Shown here one piece after another: positions 8,338 to 17,828 of a stretch of DNA of 64,000 nt (its first letter is position 1; the number at the start of each line of letters is the position of its first letter). Under the pieces are notes generated by a model. The model saw only the letters and a list, made by a program, of their open reading frames with translations. It did not search any database and was not told the DNA's origin. The stretch is from CBDDFN01 sp965227065 (GTDB lineage Bacteria > Pseudomonadota > Alphaproteobacteria > SPJN01): positions 1 to 64,000 of the forward strand of contig CBDDFN010000001.1 in NCBI GenBank assembly GCA_965227065.1, written 5' to 3'. The translations under genes and the position numbers were made by a program.

Positions 8338-11300
8338 GTGGTCACCGCCCCCAAACCCGACTGGGAAAACCCCGCCATTTTCGGGATCAACAAGGAACCG
8401 CCGCGCGCCACCTCGCAAAGCTTTCCAACCATGGATGCTGCCCGGTCCGGCGCGACCAGCCGGGTGATGCGACTTGATGGCGACTGGGCCTTTCACTATG
8501 CCCCCTGCCCGGCCAGGCGCGCGGTTGGCTTTGAAGACCCCGGCTTTGATGTGTCGGGCTGGCCAACCATCCCGGTGCCCAGCCATTGGGAACTGGAAGG
8601 CCATGGCAGCCCGATCTATGCCCCGGCTCACTATCCCAAGGCGCTCAACAGCAAGAAGGGTCAGGCGCCCCGGATCGATCCCGACAATAATCCCGTTGGT
8701 TCTTACCGGCGCGACTTTGAATTGCCTGCCGACTGGACGGGTGGGGAAATTTTCATCCGTTTTGGCGGGGTATCGTCTGCCTTTTATCTGTGGGTCAATG
8801 GCCGCAAGATCGGCTATTCACAGGGCGCGATGACCCCATCGGAGTTTCGTATTACCGAGGCGGTGCAACCCGGCACCAATGTGATCGCGGTTGAGGTCTA
8901 TCGCTATTCCGACGGCTCATATTTTGAAAACCAGGACATGTGGTTCCTGTCGGGGCTGTTCCGCTCTGTCGAACTGCTGGCGGTTCCCCTGCTCCACATT
9001 CGCGATTTTCACGTACACTCCGAACTGGCCGATGATTTCCAGTCTGCCGTGCTGCATGTCACCGCGCGCATCCGCAATCTGTCAAACCGCACCCGCACCG
9101 CCCAGATTGATGCGGTGCTTGAAGAGCGCAGTGGCAATCGCGGCGCGCATCTCAAAGGCGGCCTGACCATTGCCGCCGGTGCCGAAGCGATTGTGCGGCT
9201 CAGCCACGACATTGAAGAGCCGCAATTGTGGTCAGCCGAAACACCGCATTTGTATGATCTGTTTTTGGAGCTGACCGGACGCGGCGGCAACACGATCGAG
9301 GTGCGCCACACCACCCACGGCTTCCGCAAGATCGAATGGTCAAACCGGGTGTTCCGCATCAATGGCAAGCCCGTGCTGCTCAAAGGCGTCAACCGGCATG
9401 ATTTCGATCCGGTGCATGGCCGCGCCATCCCGCACACCCGCCAGCGCGAAGATGTGCTGCTAATGAAGCAAAACAACATCAATGCGGTGCGCACCAGCCA
9501 CTATCCCAATGATGAGAATTTCTACCGTCTGTGTGATGAGCTTGGCCTCTATGTCATGGACGAGGCCGATGTTGAAAGCCATGGCGGCCGCAATCTGATG
9601 AAGGCCGACGACCGGTTCACCGATGCTTTGGTTGACCGTATGCTGCGCATGGTTGAACGCGACAAGAACCATCCCAGCGTCATCATCTGGTCGCTGGGCA
9701 ATGAGTGCGGCTCTGACACCCGCTTTGCCAAAATGGCCGATGAAGCCCGCCGCATCGATCCTTCCCGGCCCATTCATTATGAGCCTGATCGGTCAGGCGA
9801 GTATGTCGATATTTATTCACTCATGTATGGCCCGCCATCGCTGATCGGCAAGGTCGCGAAGGGTGAACGCATCTCCATGCTTTACAAAATTGGCGAGGAA
9901 ATGCGCTGGCATGGCCTCACCAAAGGGCCTGAGCATTTTGGCGACAAGCCGGTGCTGTTTTGTGAATATGCGCACGCCATGGGCAATTCGCTCGGCAATT
10001 TCAAAGAGTTTGTCGATGTGTTTGAAGCCCATGAGGAAATCGCCGGGGGCTTTATCTGGGACTGGTGCGATCAATCGCTCAAAGCCCAAACCGACGATGG
10101 CAAAACCTTCTGGGCGATGGGTGGCGATCTGGGCGATGAGTATCAGTTCGGCAGTTTCTGCTCAAACGGGCTGGTCTTTGCCGACCGCAGCCCTCATCCC
10201 GCGCTCGAAGAAGTCAAGTTTGCCTATCAGCCGATCAAGGCCAGTTTGAAAAACGGCACGCTGACCGTGACCAACGCCCATGATTTTGTCAGCCTTGAGC
10301 GGGTCTCGGCCCGCTGGCGGCTTGAAGGCGATGGCGTGTTGATCGCCGACGGTGAACTGCCGCCTTTGTCAGCCCGGCCCGGTGAAAGCGAAACATTGGC
10401 GCTTGATCTGCCCTTGCCGCGCGGGACCGAACCCATGCTGACCGTCAGCTTCACCCTGGCCGAAGATACCGGTTGGGCAAAAGCTGGTCATATGGTGGCG
10501 CGTCATCAGTTCGAATTGCCCAAATCCGCCCATTCCTATCCCAGCCCCACCGCTGTCCCCGGCGTCATCAAGACCCATGAGACGCGCGCCCATATCCGGC
10601 TGGAGGCGGGCAATGCGGTGGCCGAGATCGATCGCCACAAAGGCGCGGTCACCCGCTTCCGCGTGGATGGCCATGAGGTTCTGGCCCATCCGCTGCGCCT
10701 TAATTTCTGGCGCGCACCCACCGACAATGATATTGGCGCGGCACTGCTGCTGCCCGCCGGGGCGGGCCGTCTGCTCAAGCCTTACCGGTGGAAGCATGTC
10801 GCCGACGCGATGGAGACCCGCCAGATCGAGGTCAGCCAAAGCACTGACGATGCGGAATGCATGCTGGAGCTTGGCGTCAAATATGCGCAAGAGCCGCTCA
10901 CGCTGCGCTGGACATTGCGCTCGGATGGTCAGCTTTTGCTGGAGGCAAACTTCACACCGTCGCGCGAGATGATCCGCTTTGGCCTCATCACCACGCTTGA
11001 TGAGACATGGCAGTCGGTCAACTGGTTTGGCCGGGGCCCACATGAAAATATGTGTGATCGCAAACGCTCAGCCTTTGTCAGCCGCTATGAGAGCGAGGGC
11101 GGGATGAGCCACAATTATCTGCGGCCCCAGGAAAATTCAAACCATGTCGATACCCGCTTTGTCACCATCGGCAATGGTGAGACCGGATTGGCGGTGATGG
11201 ACATGAGCGGCGCGCGGTTTGAATTTTCCGCCCGGCCCTACACCCAGGCCACGCTTGAAGCGGCCACCCATATTCATGAGCTGCCTGAACACGGCCCGCT

Positions 11301-11466
11301 CACCCTGTCGGTCGATGCCAAACAAAAGGGCGCAGGCGGGGATTTGCCCGTGCTTGGCCATCCCCACAAACCTTACCGCCTCAACAAGGGCGAGGCGCTG
11401 CAGATGCGGCTGGCCTTTGCTGCCCTTACTCCTGATTTTGAGCCCAACTGGACCGTGCGTGCATGA
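8338..11466 (+). CDS. lacZ: beta-galactosidase, LacZ-type glycoside hydrolase family 2
   Basis: A 1042-residue protein, close to the 1023 residues of E. coli LacZ. The order is jelly-roll domain (~1-200), immunoglobulin-like domain (~200-320), TIM barrel (~320-620), second immunoglobulin-like domain and C-terminal beta-sandwich. The acid/base is Glu456 in GNECGSD and the nucleophile is Glu543 in FCEYAHAMGNS. It hydrolyses terminal beta-galactosides such as lactose or beta-galacto-oligosaccharides in the cytoplasm; no signal peptide. The GTG start has AAGGAG 8 nt upstream. It overlaps the following aldolase gene by 4 nt (ATGA). It supplies galactose to the divergent galETK operon. Confidence 0.93.
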   Translation: MVTAPKPDWENPAIFGINKEPPRATSQSFPTMDAARSGATSRVMRLDGDWAFHYAPCPARRAVGFEDPGFDVSGWPTIPVPSHWELEGHGSPIYAPAHYPKALNSKKGQAPRIDPDNNPVGSYRRDFELPADWTGGEIFIRFGGVSSAFYLWVNGRKIGYSQGAMTPSEFRITEAVQPGTNVIAVEVYRYSDGSYFENQDMWFLSGLFRSVELLAVPLLHIRDFHVHSELADDFQSAVLHVTARIRNLSNRTRTAQIDAVLEERSGNRGAHLKGGLTIAAGAEAIVRLSHDIEEPQLWSAETPHLYDLFLELTGRGGNTIEVRHTTHGFRKIEWSNRVFRINGKPVLLKGVNRHDFDPVHGRAIPHTRQREDVLLMKQNNINAVRTSHYPNDENFYRLCDELGLYVMDEADVESHGGRNLMKADDRFTDALVDRMLRMVERDKNHPSVIIWSLGNECGSDTRFAKMADEARRIDPSRPIHYEPDRSGEYVDIYSLMYGPPSLIGKVAKGERISMLYKIGEEMRWHGLTKGPEHFGDKPVLFCEYAHAMGNSLGNFKEFVDVFEAHEEIAGGFIWDWCDQSLKAQTDDGKTFWAMGGDLGDEYQFGSFCSNGLVFADRSPHPALEEVKFAYQPIKASLKNGTLTVTNAHDFVSLERVSARWRLEGDGVLIADGELPPLSARPGESETLALDLPLPRGTEPMLTVSFTLAEDTGWAKAGHMVARHQFELPKSAHSYPSPTAVPGVIKTHETRAHIRLEAGNAVAEIDRHKGAVTRFRVDGHEVLAHPLRLNFWRAPTDNDIGAALLLPAGAGRLLKPYRWKHVADAMETRQIEVSQSTDDAECMLELGVKYAQEPLTLRWTLRSDGQLLLEANFTPSREMIRFGLITTLDETWQSVNWFGRGPHENMCDRKRSAFVSRYESEGGMSHNYLRPQENSNHVDTRFVTIGNGETGLAVMDMSGARFEFSARPYTQATLEAATHIHELPEHGPLTLSVDAKQKGAGGDLPVLGHPHKPYRLNKGEALQMRLAFAALTPDFEPNWTVRA

Positions 11467-12470
11467 ATTTTGCGTCAGACAACACATCGGGCGCGAGCCC
11501 CGAAATTCTCACCGCCCTGCAGGAGGCCGCAACCGGCTATGCGCCCTCTTACGGCGCCGATCCATGGACCGCGCGGCTCGACAGCCTGTTCTCTGATCTG
11601 TTTGAAACCCGCGTCAAAGCCTATCCCGCCGTCTCCGGCACGGCCGCCAATGGGCTGGCCCTGTCCACGCTGGTGGACCCGTGGGGCCGCATCATCGCCC
11701 ATGGCAATGCCCACATCTTTCGCGATGAGCTCAATGCGCCCTCGGTCATGGCCGGTGGTGCAACCGTTGAGGTGGTGCAAAGCCTTGATGGCAAACTCAC
11801 CCCCGATCTTCTCAAGCCGGTTCTGGCAGGCGCACACCATGATGTGCACACCGCCCCGGTCCAGGCGATCAGCTTTGCGCAAGCCACCGAAATCGGTACC
11901 GTCTACACACCCGATGAGGTTGCAGCCCTCGGCGCGCTCGGCGTGCCGGTGCATATGGATGGTGCGCGATTTGCCAATGCGGTGGCAGCCCTGGGCTGCA
12001 CCCCTGCCGAGTTGACCTGGAAAGCCGATGTTCAGGTGCTGTGTTTCGGGGCGACCAAAAACGGCGCGCTCGATGCCGAGGCGGTGATCTTCTTTGATGG
12101 TGAAGCCTCCGAACGGTTTGAACGCAACCGCAAACGCTTTGGCCATCTTCTGTCCAAAATGCGTTTTGTGTCGGCCCAGCTGATCGCCATGGTGGAAACC
12201 GGCCTGTGGCTGACCAATGCCGCCCACGCCAACACACAGGCGGGCGCCATCGCGCAGATCCTCGCGGCCGCTGAGGGGGCAACCCTGCTGTTTGAACCCT
12301 CCGCCAATGAGGTTTTTGTGAACCTCACCCCGGAGGCCGAGCAGCGCCTGCGCGCCGCCGGGGCGCAGTTCTTCACCTTCACGGTCGGCGATCTTGCGGT
12401 CAGCCGGTTTGTGGCAAGCTTCTCAACCCGCGATGAAGAACTGGCCGCGCTTGAAGCCGCGCTGGCCTGA
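11463..12470 (+). CDS. ltaE: low-specificity L-threonine aldolase
   Basis: A 335-residue fold-type I PLP enzyme that cleaves L-threonine/L-allo-threonine to glycine and acetaldehyde. HMDGARFANA is the family's substrate/PLP-site segment, and CFGATKNGALDAEAV carries the PLP-binding lysine. The N-terminus, NFASDNTSGASPEIL, is typical. Its ATG overlaps the lacZ stop by 4 nt, so the two are cotranscribed although no metabolic link to galactosides is evident. No terminator is obvious in the 241 bp that follow. Confidence 0.9.
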   Translation: MNFASDNTSGASPEILTALQEAATGYAPSYGADPWTARLDSLFSDLFETRVKAYPAVSGTAANGLALSTLVDPWGRIIAHGNAHIFRDELNAPSVMAGGATVEVVQSLDGKLTPDLLKPVLAGAHHDVHTAPVQAISFAQATEIGTVYTPDEVAALGALGVPVHMDGARFANAVAALGCTPAELTWKADVQVLCFGATKNGALDAEAVIFFDGEASERFERNRKRFGHLLSKMRFVSAQLIAMVETGLWLTNAAHANTQAGAIAQILAAAEGATLLFEPSANEVFVNLTPEAEQRLRAAGAQFFTFTVGDLAVSRFVASFSTRDEELAALEAALA

Positions 12471-12711
12471 TCCCAGCCCAAAAATCCCACCCCACCCTGA
12501 AGAACATTGCGTGTACATTTAATCTGTGACACGGTTTGGGGCGTTGGAGTGAGCCTCTATGACGCCCAAAACACATTCATTGGATGGTGTGCATGGATGG
12601 TTTTGCTTGTCAGGTTGATGTTCCGGTCTGTACTCGTGGCGATTGGACACGTGCTCTTCGTGCCTCAGTGACGGCAAACGGCATCTTCAACCTTCCGCTA
12701 AGGAGACCGCA
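12471..12711. other. intergenic, no gene seen
   Basis: A 241-bp stretch of lower GC than the gal cluster, between the aldolase and the first small membrane-protein gene. It holds no convincing coding frame. The AAGGAG at 12700-12705 serves the next gene. This is where composition changes from core to accessory. Confidence 0.4.
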
Positions 12712-12984
12712 GTGTTGATTGCCCAGTTCCCGTTTTTTGTTGGATGTTTCATTATTTTCATGCCGTACATCATTCGGTGGCTGGTGCGTCTTCACCTTTG
12801 GCGCAAAAGCGACAGGGATCCGCAGTTCCCAAAAAACAATTTTATAAGTGCGAGCATGGCCTTTAGTGGCCATCGCCGATTAGAAGCCGGCGCCCTGCCC
12901 ATCCACCATTATCCGAGGTTTTGGGCCGCACAAATTGGATGGATCCTTGTCTGGGTTTTCCCCTATCGCCGGTTGTTTGAGTAA
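12712..12984 (+). CDS. small double-span membrane protein, array member a
   Basis: A 90-residue protein from a GTG with AAGGAG 6 nt upstream; an in-frame ATG at 12643 gives a longer but polar, unlikely N-terminus. Span 1 (~residues 5-25) ends in the basic sequence RLHLWRKSDRDP. A ~40-residue polar loop follows, then span 2 (~68-85) starts near RFWAAQIGW and ends FPYRRLFE. It shares with six other proteins in 12.7-19.8 kb the layout span - basic W motif - loop - aromatic-W-x-x-QI - span - FP. By the positive-inside rule the loop should be cytoplasmic with both ends outside. Function unknown. It is the most diverged of the b/f-like members. Confidence 0.55.
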   Translation: MLIAQFPFFVGCFIIFMPYIIRWLVRLHLWRKSDRDPQFPKNNFISASMAFSGHRRLEAGALPIHHYPRFWAAQIGWILVWVFPYRRLFE

Positions 12985-13152
12985 GACGTTGTCATCTGAC
13001 CCCAACCCGCACAATCCTGGCGTTCCGCTCGACCATGCGATTGTCGAACGCGAACCGGACAAAGCAACAACAAATTTCTTGGCTAACTAATATTTTTGTT
13101 TTAAACACATTATGAACCACACCACTCTAACGGCATGGCACATGAGAAAAAT

Positions 13153-13428
13153 ATGATCATTTCCGAAATTCACCCCTTGATCTCAATGATCCTGATTTTC
13201 GCGCCAGCGCTTATTCATTACCAAATGCGGTTTAGGCTATGGAAAGAAAGCGACCTCGACCCTGGCACTCCTCGCACTGACGCGATGTTTCAACTCAATC
13301 AACCTGATATGTGGAGCGCTCTTCCGATCAGGAGGTACAAAAAATACTGGGTCATACAGATCGGCATACCGCTGCTGCTCCTATTTCCATTTGAATTTAT
13401 TTGGACACTTTTTGCTGGAGGAAATTGA
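13153..13428 (+). CDS. small double-span membrane protein, array member b
   Basis: 91 residues, beginning MIISEIHPLISM. The ATG at 13153 matches the start of the close paralogue at 18274 (about three quarters identical by eye); an upstream ATG at 13135 is in frame. Span 1 (~7-23), then the basic RLWKESDLDPGTPRT, loop with MWSALPI, then RRYKKYWVIQIGIP leading into span 2 and FPFEFIW. The gene ends only 3 nt before the ATG of the large glycine-rich partner at 13432, and GGAGGA for that partner overlaps its 3' end, so the two are probably coupled. An AT-rich TATTTTTGTTTTAAA lies 50-60 bp upstream. Function unknown. Confidence 0.75.
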   Translation: MIISEIHPLISMILIFAPALIHYQMRFRLWKESDLDPGTPRTDAMFQLNQPDMWSALPIRRYKKYWVIQIGIPLLLLFPFEFIWTLFAGGN

Positions 13429-13431
13429 ACC

Positions 13432-14653
13432 ATGGCAAGAACAATACAAGATCAGAAAAAACCTTTAGCGCAACGCGACCCAGCCTAGGCAAGTGGTATT
13501 ACACCGTTTTCCGCCACTGAAATTTTGGAACGCGTCGAAAAATCTGATCTGCCGGAAGCGGAAAAACGGTCAAAAAAGGTGGGCTTTTATATAGAAGCCA
13601 GCGCAGGCGTTCGGTTACCAATCCCTGTGTTTCAGTTTAACGGTGAGGGTGCGCTGATCGTTGTTGTTGATCGGACCACCGGCAAGAAAGAGGAACTCGG
13701 ATTCATCGGCGCAAATCTTAGTGCAGGACTGGGTAAGCCAATCACAGGCGGCATTGGCGTGTTTGGCACCAACTCCGAAATTGAGGATCTTCTTGGATTT
13801 TCTGCGGGGCATACAAATGCACTCAGGCATGTCCGCTAACGCGAATATCGGTCTGGGTGCAAAATCAGCAACAGGCGGCGTAGGAGTGAGCAGTTTTCTC
13901 GGCACATCTGCTAATGTCGGATACACGTTTCGCATCTCCTCAGAAGACGAAGACACAAAAACGGTGATCTTTGGTGCCGACCAACTAAATGATGGCCGCC
14001 TTGTCGGGCCTGCAAAACACGCCGCGCTAACAGCCCTCATCAACTCGAAATCAAAACGCGTCATAGCCGAAATCAAGCAGCCCGGCGGGCGGGTCATTGT
14101 CCGTACCATGCATGGCGAAGACGCAGACAAGCATGGAATGCATATCCGCTATTTCGACCGCGTCAGAGACAAAGATGGCTCACCCCTGCCGGAAGGCCAG
14201 AAACCACCACAAGGTACGTCGTTTGGGCCAAGCTATTTCAGTATTGATGGCCCGACGCGCCGGATTTATGAGCCGCCACGCCCGGGAAGACGGCACAGAA
14301 ACTATCAAGATCGCAGGCAAGAGCAACTAGACGATACGCCCATCCCGTTGTCACCCGACCCCAAAATTCAACGCCAAACGGATTCATCGAACCAAAAGCT
14401 TCTGCCTGACCCCATTCGGCCCCAAGTGCCTCAGGCTCAATTGGAAGAATCTCAACCGGCTAAAAAAGAACAATATGGCAACGGTCAGCTCGGCATCAGT
14501 TGGAATGTGACCAAAACCAATCCGGTACCGAAGTCAGACGATTTTGTGCGCGGCACATCAGAACCGCGCAAACCGCTCGATCACAATATTTTGGACCGCA
14601 ACCCCGCCCCCAGCCCCTATGACTTTGGACGCAAAAAGAAGACGGGGCCGTAA
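13432..14653 (+). pseudogene. large glycine-rich partner protein A, interrupted as given
   Basis: The ATG at 13432 has GGAGGA 8 nt upstream and follows member b by 3 nt. The frame meets a TAG at 13486, reopens in the same frame (GFYIEASAGVRLPIPVFQF), then slips at the GGGG near 13809-13812. With GGG the reading continues FSAGIQMHSGMSANANIGLG to TAA at 14653, about 406 residues in all. The middle has alternating small/hydrophobic residues rich in G, S and A, as in beta-sheet domains. The C-terminal ~120 residues are proline- and charge-rich. The middle and the following ~100 residues resemble the protein at 19835. No signal peptide, no known domain. The TAG may also be an error, for example from miscounted A6 and T4 runs around it, or the gene may be decayed. 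Confidence 0.5.
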
Positions 14654-14757
14654 AGCCCCGCCTCTCCACCGTCATGTTGGGTGAAGGGTTTGCGCCTCAT
14701 ACCAAGGCGCAAGCAACCATCACACAATCTGGCCGCATTCACATAATCTGGCCTCTT

Positions 14758-15363
14758 TCAAACAATCCGGGCGCTGCGCTCAAAGCCCAGCCGGGGGCCG
14801 CGCGGATAAAGCTTGGCACCGTCTCCGCGTCCCAGATTGATCAGAAAGTTCGACTTGATGCGGCCTTCGGGGAAGAACAGCTCATCGACCTTGTTATTAT
14901 CAAAGCCCGACATGGCGCCGGTATCAAAACCCAGCGCGCGGGCGGCGATGATGAAGTAAGCCCCCTGGAGGGAGCCATTGCGGAACGCGGTGGCGTCTGC
15001 CAGCTCCGCACTCCCCTCAAACAGCGCCTTGGCTTCGGGCATATGCGGAAACAGCTCGGGCAGATGTTCATGAAAGCGCGTGTCATGCGCGACAATCACG
15101 GTGACCGGCGCGGCCATGGTCTTGTCCACATTGCCCGGCGCCAGCGCCTGTTTGAGCTTGGCCTTGCCCGCATCAGACCGGACAAAGACAAACCGGCCGG
15201 GCAGCGCATTCATGCTGGTCGGGCCCATTTCGGCCAGCTCCACAATCGCTTTCAAATCCGCCTCACTGACGGGACCTGAAAAGGCATTATGCGTGCGGGC
15301 GGTGCGAAAGATTTGATCGAGCGCCGCATCATCAATTGGCCGGGGTGTCACTTGAGTATCCAT
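14758..15363 (-). CDS. nitroreductase-family flavoprotein, RutE/3-hydroxypropionate dehydrogenase type
   Basis: 201 residues of the FMN-dependent nitroreductase fold. FRTARTHNAF and MGPTSMNALPGRFVFV match the RutE/YdfG-partner family that reduces malonic semialdehyde to 3-hydroxypropionate, with the C-terminal LGRGDGAKLYPRGPRLGFE. The ATG at 15363 is chosen because AGGAG lies 7 nt upstream; one at 15369 leaves no room. No other rut genes (pyrimidine degradation) are close, so the substrate may be another small aldehyde or a quinone/nitro compound. It is followed on the same strand by nothing for 100 bp, and preceded by pirin with a 32-bp gap, so the two may be cotranscribed. Confidence 0.85.
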   Translation of the reverse strand: MDTQVTPRPIDDAALDQIFRTARTHNAFSGPVSEADLKAIVELAEMGPTSMNALPGRFVFVRSDAGKAKLKQALAPGNVDKTMAAPVTVIVAHDTRFHEHLPELFPHMPEAKALFEGSAELADATAFRNGSLQGAYFIIAARALGFDTGAMSGFDNNKVDELFFPEGRIKSNFLINLGRGDGAKLYPRGPRLGFERSARIV

Positions 15364-15395
15364 GATCATTCTCCTGATCGGGTTTTGTCTGGGAC

Positions 15396-16100
15396 TTATT
15401 TGAGGTCAAAGAGCAGCGCCTCGCCGCCCTCATCGGTTCCGGTCACAAGGATCGTGCCGATATCGGCAAGCGCGGCACCATCCCCTTCGCTGAGCAATTC
15501 ACCATCGACGCGCACAGTACCGCGCACCACCTGCACCCAGCCTTTGCGGCCCGCGGCCAGCGTGTGGCGAACCTCCTCACCCGCTTCAAGGATGGTGGCA
15601 AACAACGCCGCATCCTGATTGAGGTGAAGCGCCCCTTGGGTGCCGCCGCGATTGACAATCGGCAGCAACCGGCCGCGCTTGTCCGCCGCGCTGAACGCTT
15701 TTTGCTCATAGCCGGGCTCAAGCCCATGGGCTTCGGGCTGGATCCAGATTTGCAGCAGGCGCAAGCGGTCGGTGAGGCTGGGATTGATTTCCGAATGCTG
15801 GACACCGTGGCCCGCACTCATCCGCTGAACCTCTCCAGCCTTCACCTGTTGGGCATTGCCCATACTGTCGATATGCTCGATTGCCCCGTCGACCATGTAG
15901 GAGATGATCTCCATATCGCGGTGGGGGTGGGTGCCAAAGCCGCCCTTGGCAAAGACCACATCATCATTGATGACACGCAGATCGCCCCAACCCATATGCT
16001 TGGGGTCATAATAGTCACCGAAGGAGAATGTGTGCTTGGTGTCGAGCCAGGAAAGCCGCACTGCGCCTCTGTCTTCAGATTTTCTGATATTCATCATCAC
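15396..16100 (-). CDS. pirin-family bicupin protein (YhhW-like)
   Basis: 234 residues in two cupin domains. The N-terminal cupin carries the metal-ligand motifs GTHPHRDMEI and GHGVQHSE, with the histidines and glutamate that bind iron or another metal. Bacterial YhhW-type pirins show quercetin 2,3-dioxygenase activity in vitro, but the physiological role is unsettled. Three consecutive ATGs occur at the start; 16100 is the outermost, with AAAGGA a few bases upstream. It diverges from a LysR gene at 16223, which may control it, and is followed by the nitroreductase gene. Confidence 0.9.
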   Translation of the reverse strand: MMMNIRKSEDRGAVRLSWLDTKHTFSFGDYYDPKHMGWGDLRVINDDVVFAKGGFGTHPHRDMEIISYMVDGAIEHIDSMGNAQQVKAGEVQRMSAGHGVQHSEINPSLTDRLRLLQIWIQPEAHGLEPGYEQKAFSAADKRGRLLPIVNRGGTQGALHLNQDAALFATILEAGEEVRHTLAAGRKGWVQVVRGTVRVDGELLSEGDGAALADIGTILVTGTDEGGEALLFDLK

Positions 16101-16222
16101 TCTGTCCTTTCACTCCAGAAGGCTTTTAAAATCCTGTTAAGCTGGACTATGGCGCGGGGCTTGCGGGCCGTCCAACGCACAGATACGATCTTTTTGATCT
16201 AATTTTTTGATGAGGTAACCTG

Positions 16223-17128
16223 ATGCGCAACCCGATCACACTCGATGGCCTGCGCGCGCTGGACGCGATTGCGCGGCGCGGCTCCTTCGCCGGGGCGGCT
16301 GATGATCTCAACAAGGTCCAGTCGGCAGTGTCCTACACCATCACCAAGCTGGAGGAGGATCTGGGCGTGCGCCTGTTTGACCGGGCCGGAACGCGCGCGG
16401 TCCTGACCGAGGCGGGGCAGCTGACGCTGGAGGAAGGCCGGCGTCTGTTAAGCGCCGCCGACGCTTTGGCTGATGCGGCACGCGGGGCCGATGCGGGCGT
16501 GGCGCGCCATGTGCGGCTGGTGCTTGATGATCTGATCCCGTTTGAGGCGTTCGCCCCGGTCTTGAAAGCTTTTGAGGCACGCTTCCCCGAGACCGAGCTC
16601 ACCGTCTATCAGGAGGTGCTGGGCGGGGCGCTTGAACGGCTGCGCGAGGCCGGGGCTGATCTGGTCATCGGCCTGCCCTTCCGGCCCCATGACCGGGATT
16701 TGAGCGCCCGCAAGATCGGCCCGGTCGCCTTTGGCTTTTACGCCGCGCCCGATCACCCCGCCGCCCTGCTGCCCGGCCCGATAGCACCAGACCATCTGCG
16801 CGCCTTCACCCAGGTGGTGGTGATGGACAGCGCGCGCCTGGCAAGCCCGCGATCAGCCGGGCTGATTGGCGAGACGCGGGTGCTGACCGTGGCGAGCATG
16901 ACGGCGAAACTCGAAGCGCAGGCCGCCGGGCTCGGCATCGGCTTTTTGCCCCGGCTGCGTGCCGAACCGGCGGTGAAGGCGGGACGGCTGGTTGAACTTG
17001 CGGTTGCACAAGCCCGCCTTGAAGAGGTGCTCTATTGCGCCTGGCCCAAAAAACGGCCGGGCAAGGCATGCCGGTTCCTGATTGATGCGATATGCTCTGC
17101 TGAAGGCTTGCATTTCTCAGAACATTGA
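16223..17128 (+). CDS. LysR-family transcriptional regulator
   Basis: 301 residues. The N-terminal winged helix (~1-60) has LDAIARRGSFAGAADDLN, QSAVSYTITKLEEDLG and LFDRAGTRAVLTEAG. A periplasmic-binding-like effector domain follows (~90-295). Divergent from the pirin/nitroreductase genes across a 122-bp spacer, the standard LysR arrangement, so those genes are its likely targets. The ATG at 16223 has AGGTAACC upstream. Its ligand cannot be told from sequence. Its 3' end is followed at once by the AT-rich small membrane-protein cluster. Confidence 0.92.
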   Translation: MRNPITLDGLRALDAIARRGSFAGAADDLNKVQSAVSYTITKLEEDLGVRLFDRAGTRAVLTEAGQLTLEEGRRLLSAADALADAARGADAGVARHVRLVLDDLIPFEAFAPVLKAFEARFPETELTVYQEVLGGALERLREAGADLVIGLPFRPHDRDLSARKIGPVAFGFYAAPDHPAALLPGPIAPDHLRAFTQVVVMDSARLASPRSAGLIGETRVLTVASMTAKLEAQAAGLGIGFLPRLRAEPAVKAGRLVELAVAQARLEEVLYCAWPKKRPGKACRFLIDAICSAEGLHFSEH

Positions 17129-17183
17129 TGGAACATGAAATCACTTCCAGCGTTCCAAACGAATGATGCCGGAGCATGGCATA

Positions 17184-17431
17184 GTGTCTGAGCCACTTAT
17201 TTTTTGTTAAAACTTCCCTTGGCCCTTTTGCCCGGCATCATCCTTTACCGCCGGGACCTCAAACGGTGGCGCGAGAAAAATCGGGATTTTGTTGCCAAAA
17301 ACAACACATATACAAATTGGGGAGCCAAATTTGCGCCGCCTCACAAAGGCAAGCACGATCTGCGCAAGAACTTTTTCGCCATCGTCTGGTTTGCGGCCAT
17401 CATGTTTCCCTATCATCTGGCCTTCGCCTGA
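17184..17431 (+). CDS. small double-span membrane protein, array member c, one-base frame slip
   Basis: As given, a frame from TTG 17204 encodes 75 residues, but span 1 is then cut short. A GTG at 17184 with GGAG 9 nt upstream reads SEPLIF and meets TAA at 17208. Extending the T6 run at 17200-17205 to T7 joins both into an 82-residue protein with a full first span (PLIFLLKLPLALLPGIIL), then RRDLKRWREKNRD, a basic loop, and span 2 starting near RKNFFAIVWF and ending FPYHL. That is the shared plan of the array. The same stretch TTATTTTTTGTTAAAA resembles the AT motif upstream of b and g, so it could instead be a regulatory site with an internal start. Function unknown. Confidence 0.5.
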
Positions 17432-17533
17432 CTGATTGAGGCGCGGCGTGTCCTGCGAGAGTGTCCAACACAATTTTGCTAACTTATTTATTAGTTAATA
17501 ATTACCATGTCATCTGCACCGGGAGTTTGGCGC

Positions 17534-17782
17534 ATGGCCTATCAAATGAATCCGCTGATTACTGTATTTCTGCTGTTCTTGCCGTTTTTGATCTTCCGCG
17601 CTGGACTATATCGCAAATGGTCAGCGCAAAAGCGCCAAGACGGTGAGAAGCCCAGCCTGATCCGTTTCATGGGTGTCCGTGACCGACAACCGGACTACAT
17701 CACCTTTTTTCAACACAAGAGATATGTGTGGGTTCAAGTTGCCGTGGTGATCCTGATGTTCGTTCCCTTTCATCTCCTGTAA
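17534..17782 (+). CDS. small double-span membrane protein, array member d
   Basis: 82 residues, starting MAYQMNPLITVFLLFLP. The ATG at 17534 has GGGAG (17521-17525) 8 nt upstream, better than the in-frame ATG at 17507. Span 1 (~5-22) ends in FRAGLYRKWSAQKRQ; the loop is basic and ends HKRYVWVQVA; span 2 (~64-80) ends in VPFHLL. Same architecture as its neighbours, low direct identity to b and f. It is 102 bp after c and 46 bp before e on the same strand. Function unknown. Confidence 0.65.
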   Translation: MAYQMNPLITVFLLFLPFLIFRAGLYRKWSAQKRQDGEKPSLIRFMGVRDRQPDYITFFQHKRYVWVQVAVVILMFVPFHLL

Positions 17783-17828
17783 CGGAAATCAAAATGAGAC
17801 ATTCAGGCCGCTTCGAGGAGCTTCCGTA

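Noticed and set aside
14643..14660. CGGGGC/GCCCCG hairpin as terminator of glycine-rich gene A
   Set aside because: The stem spans the stop codon and has no T-tract.
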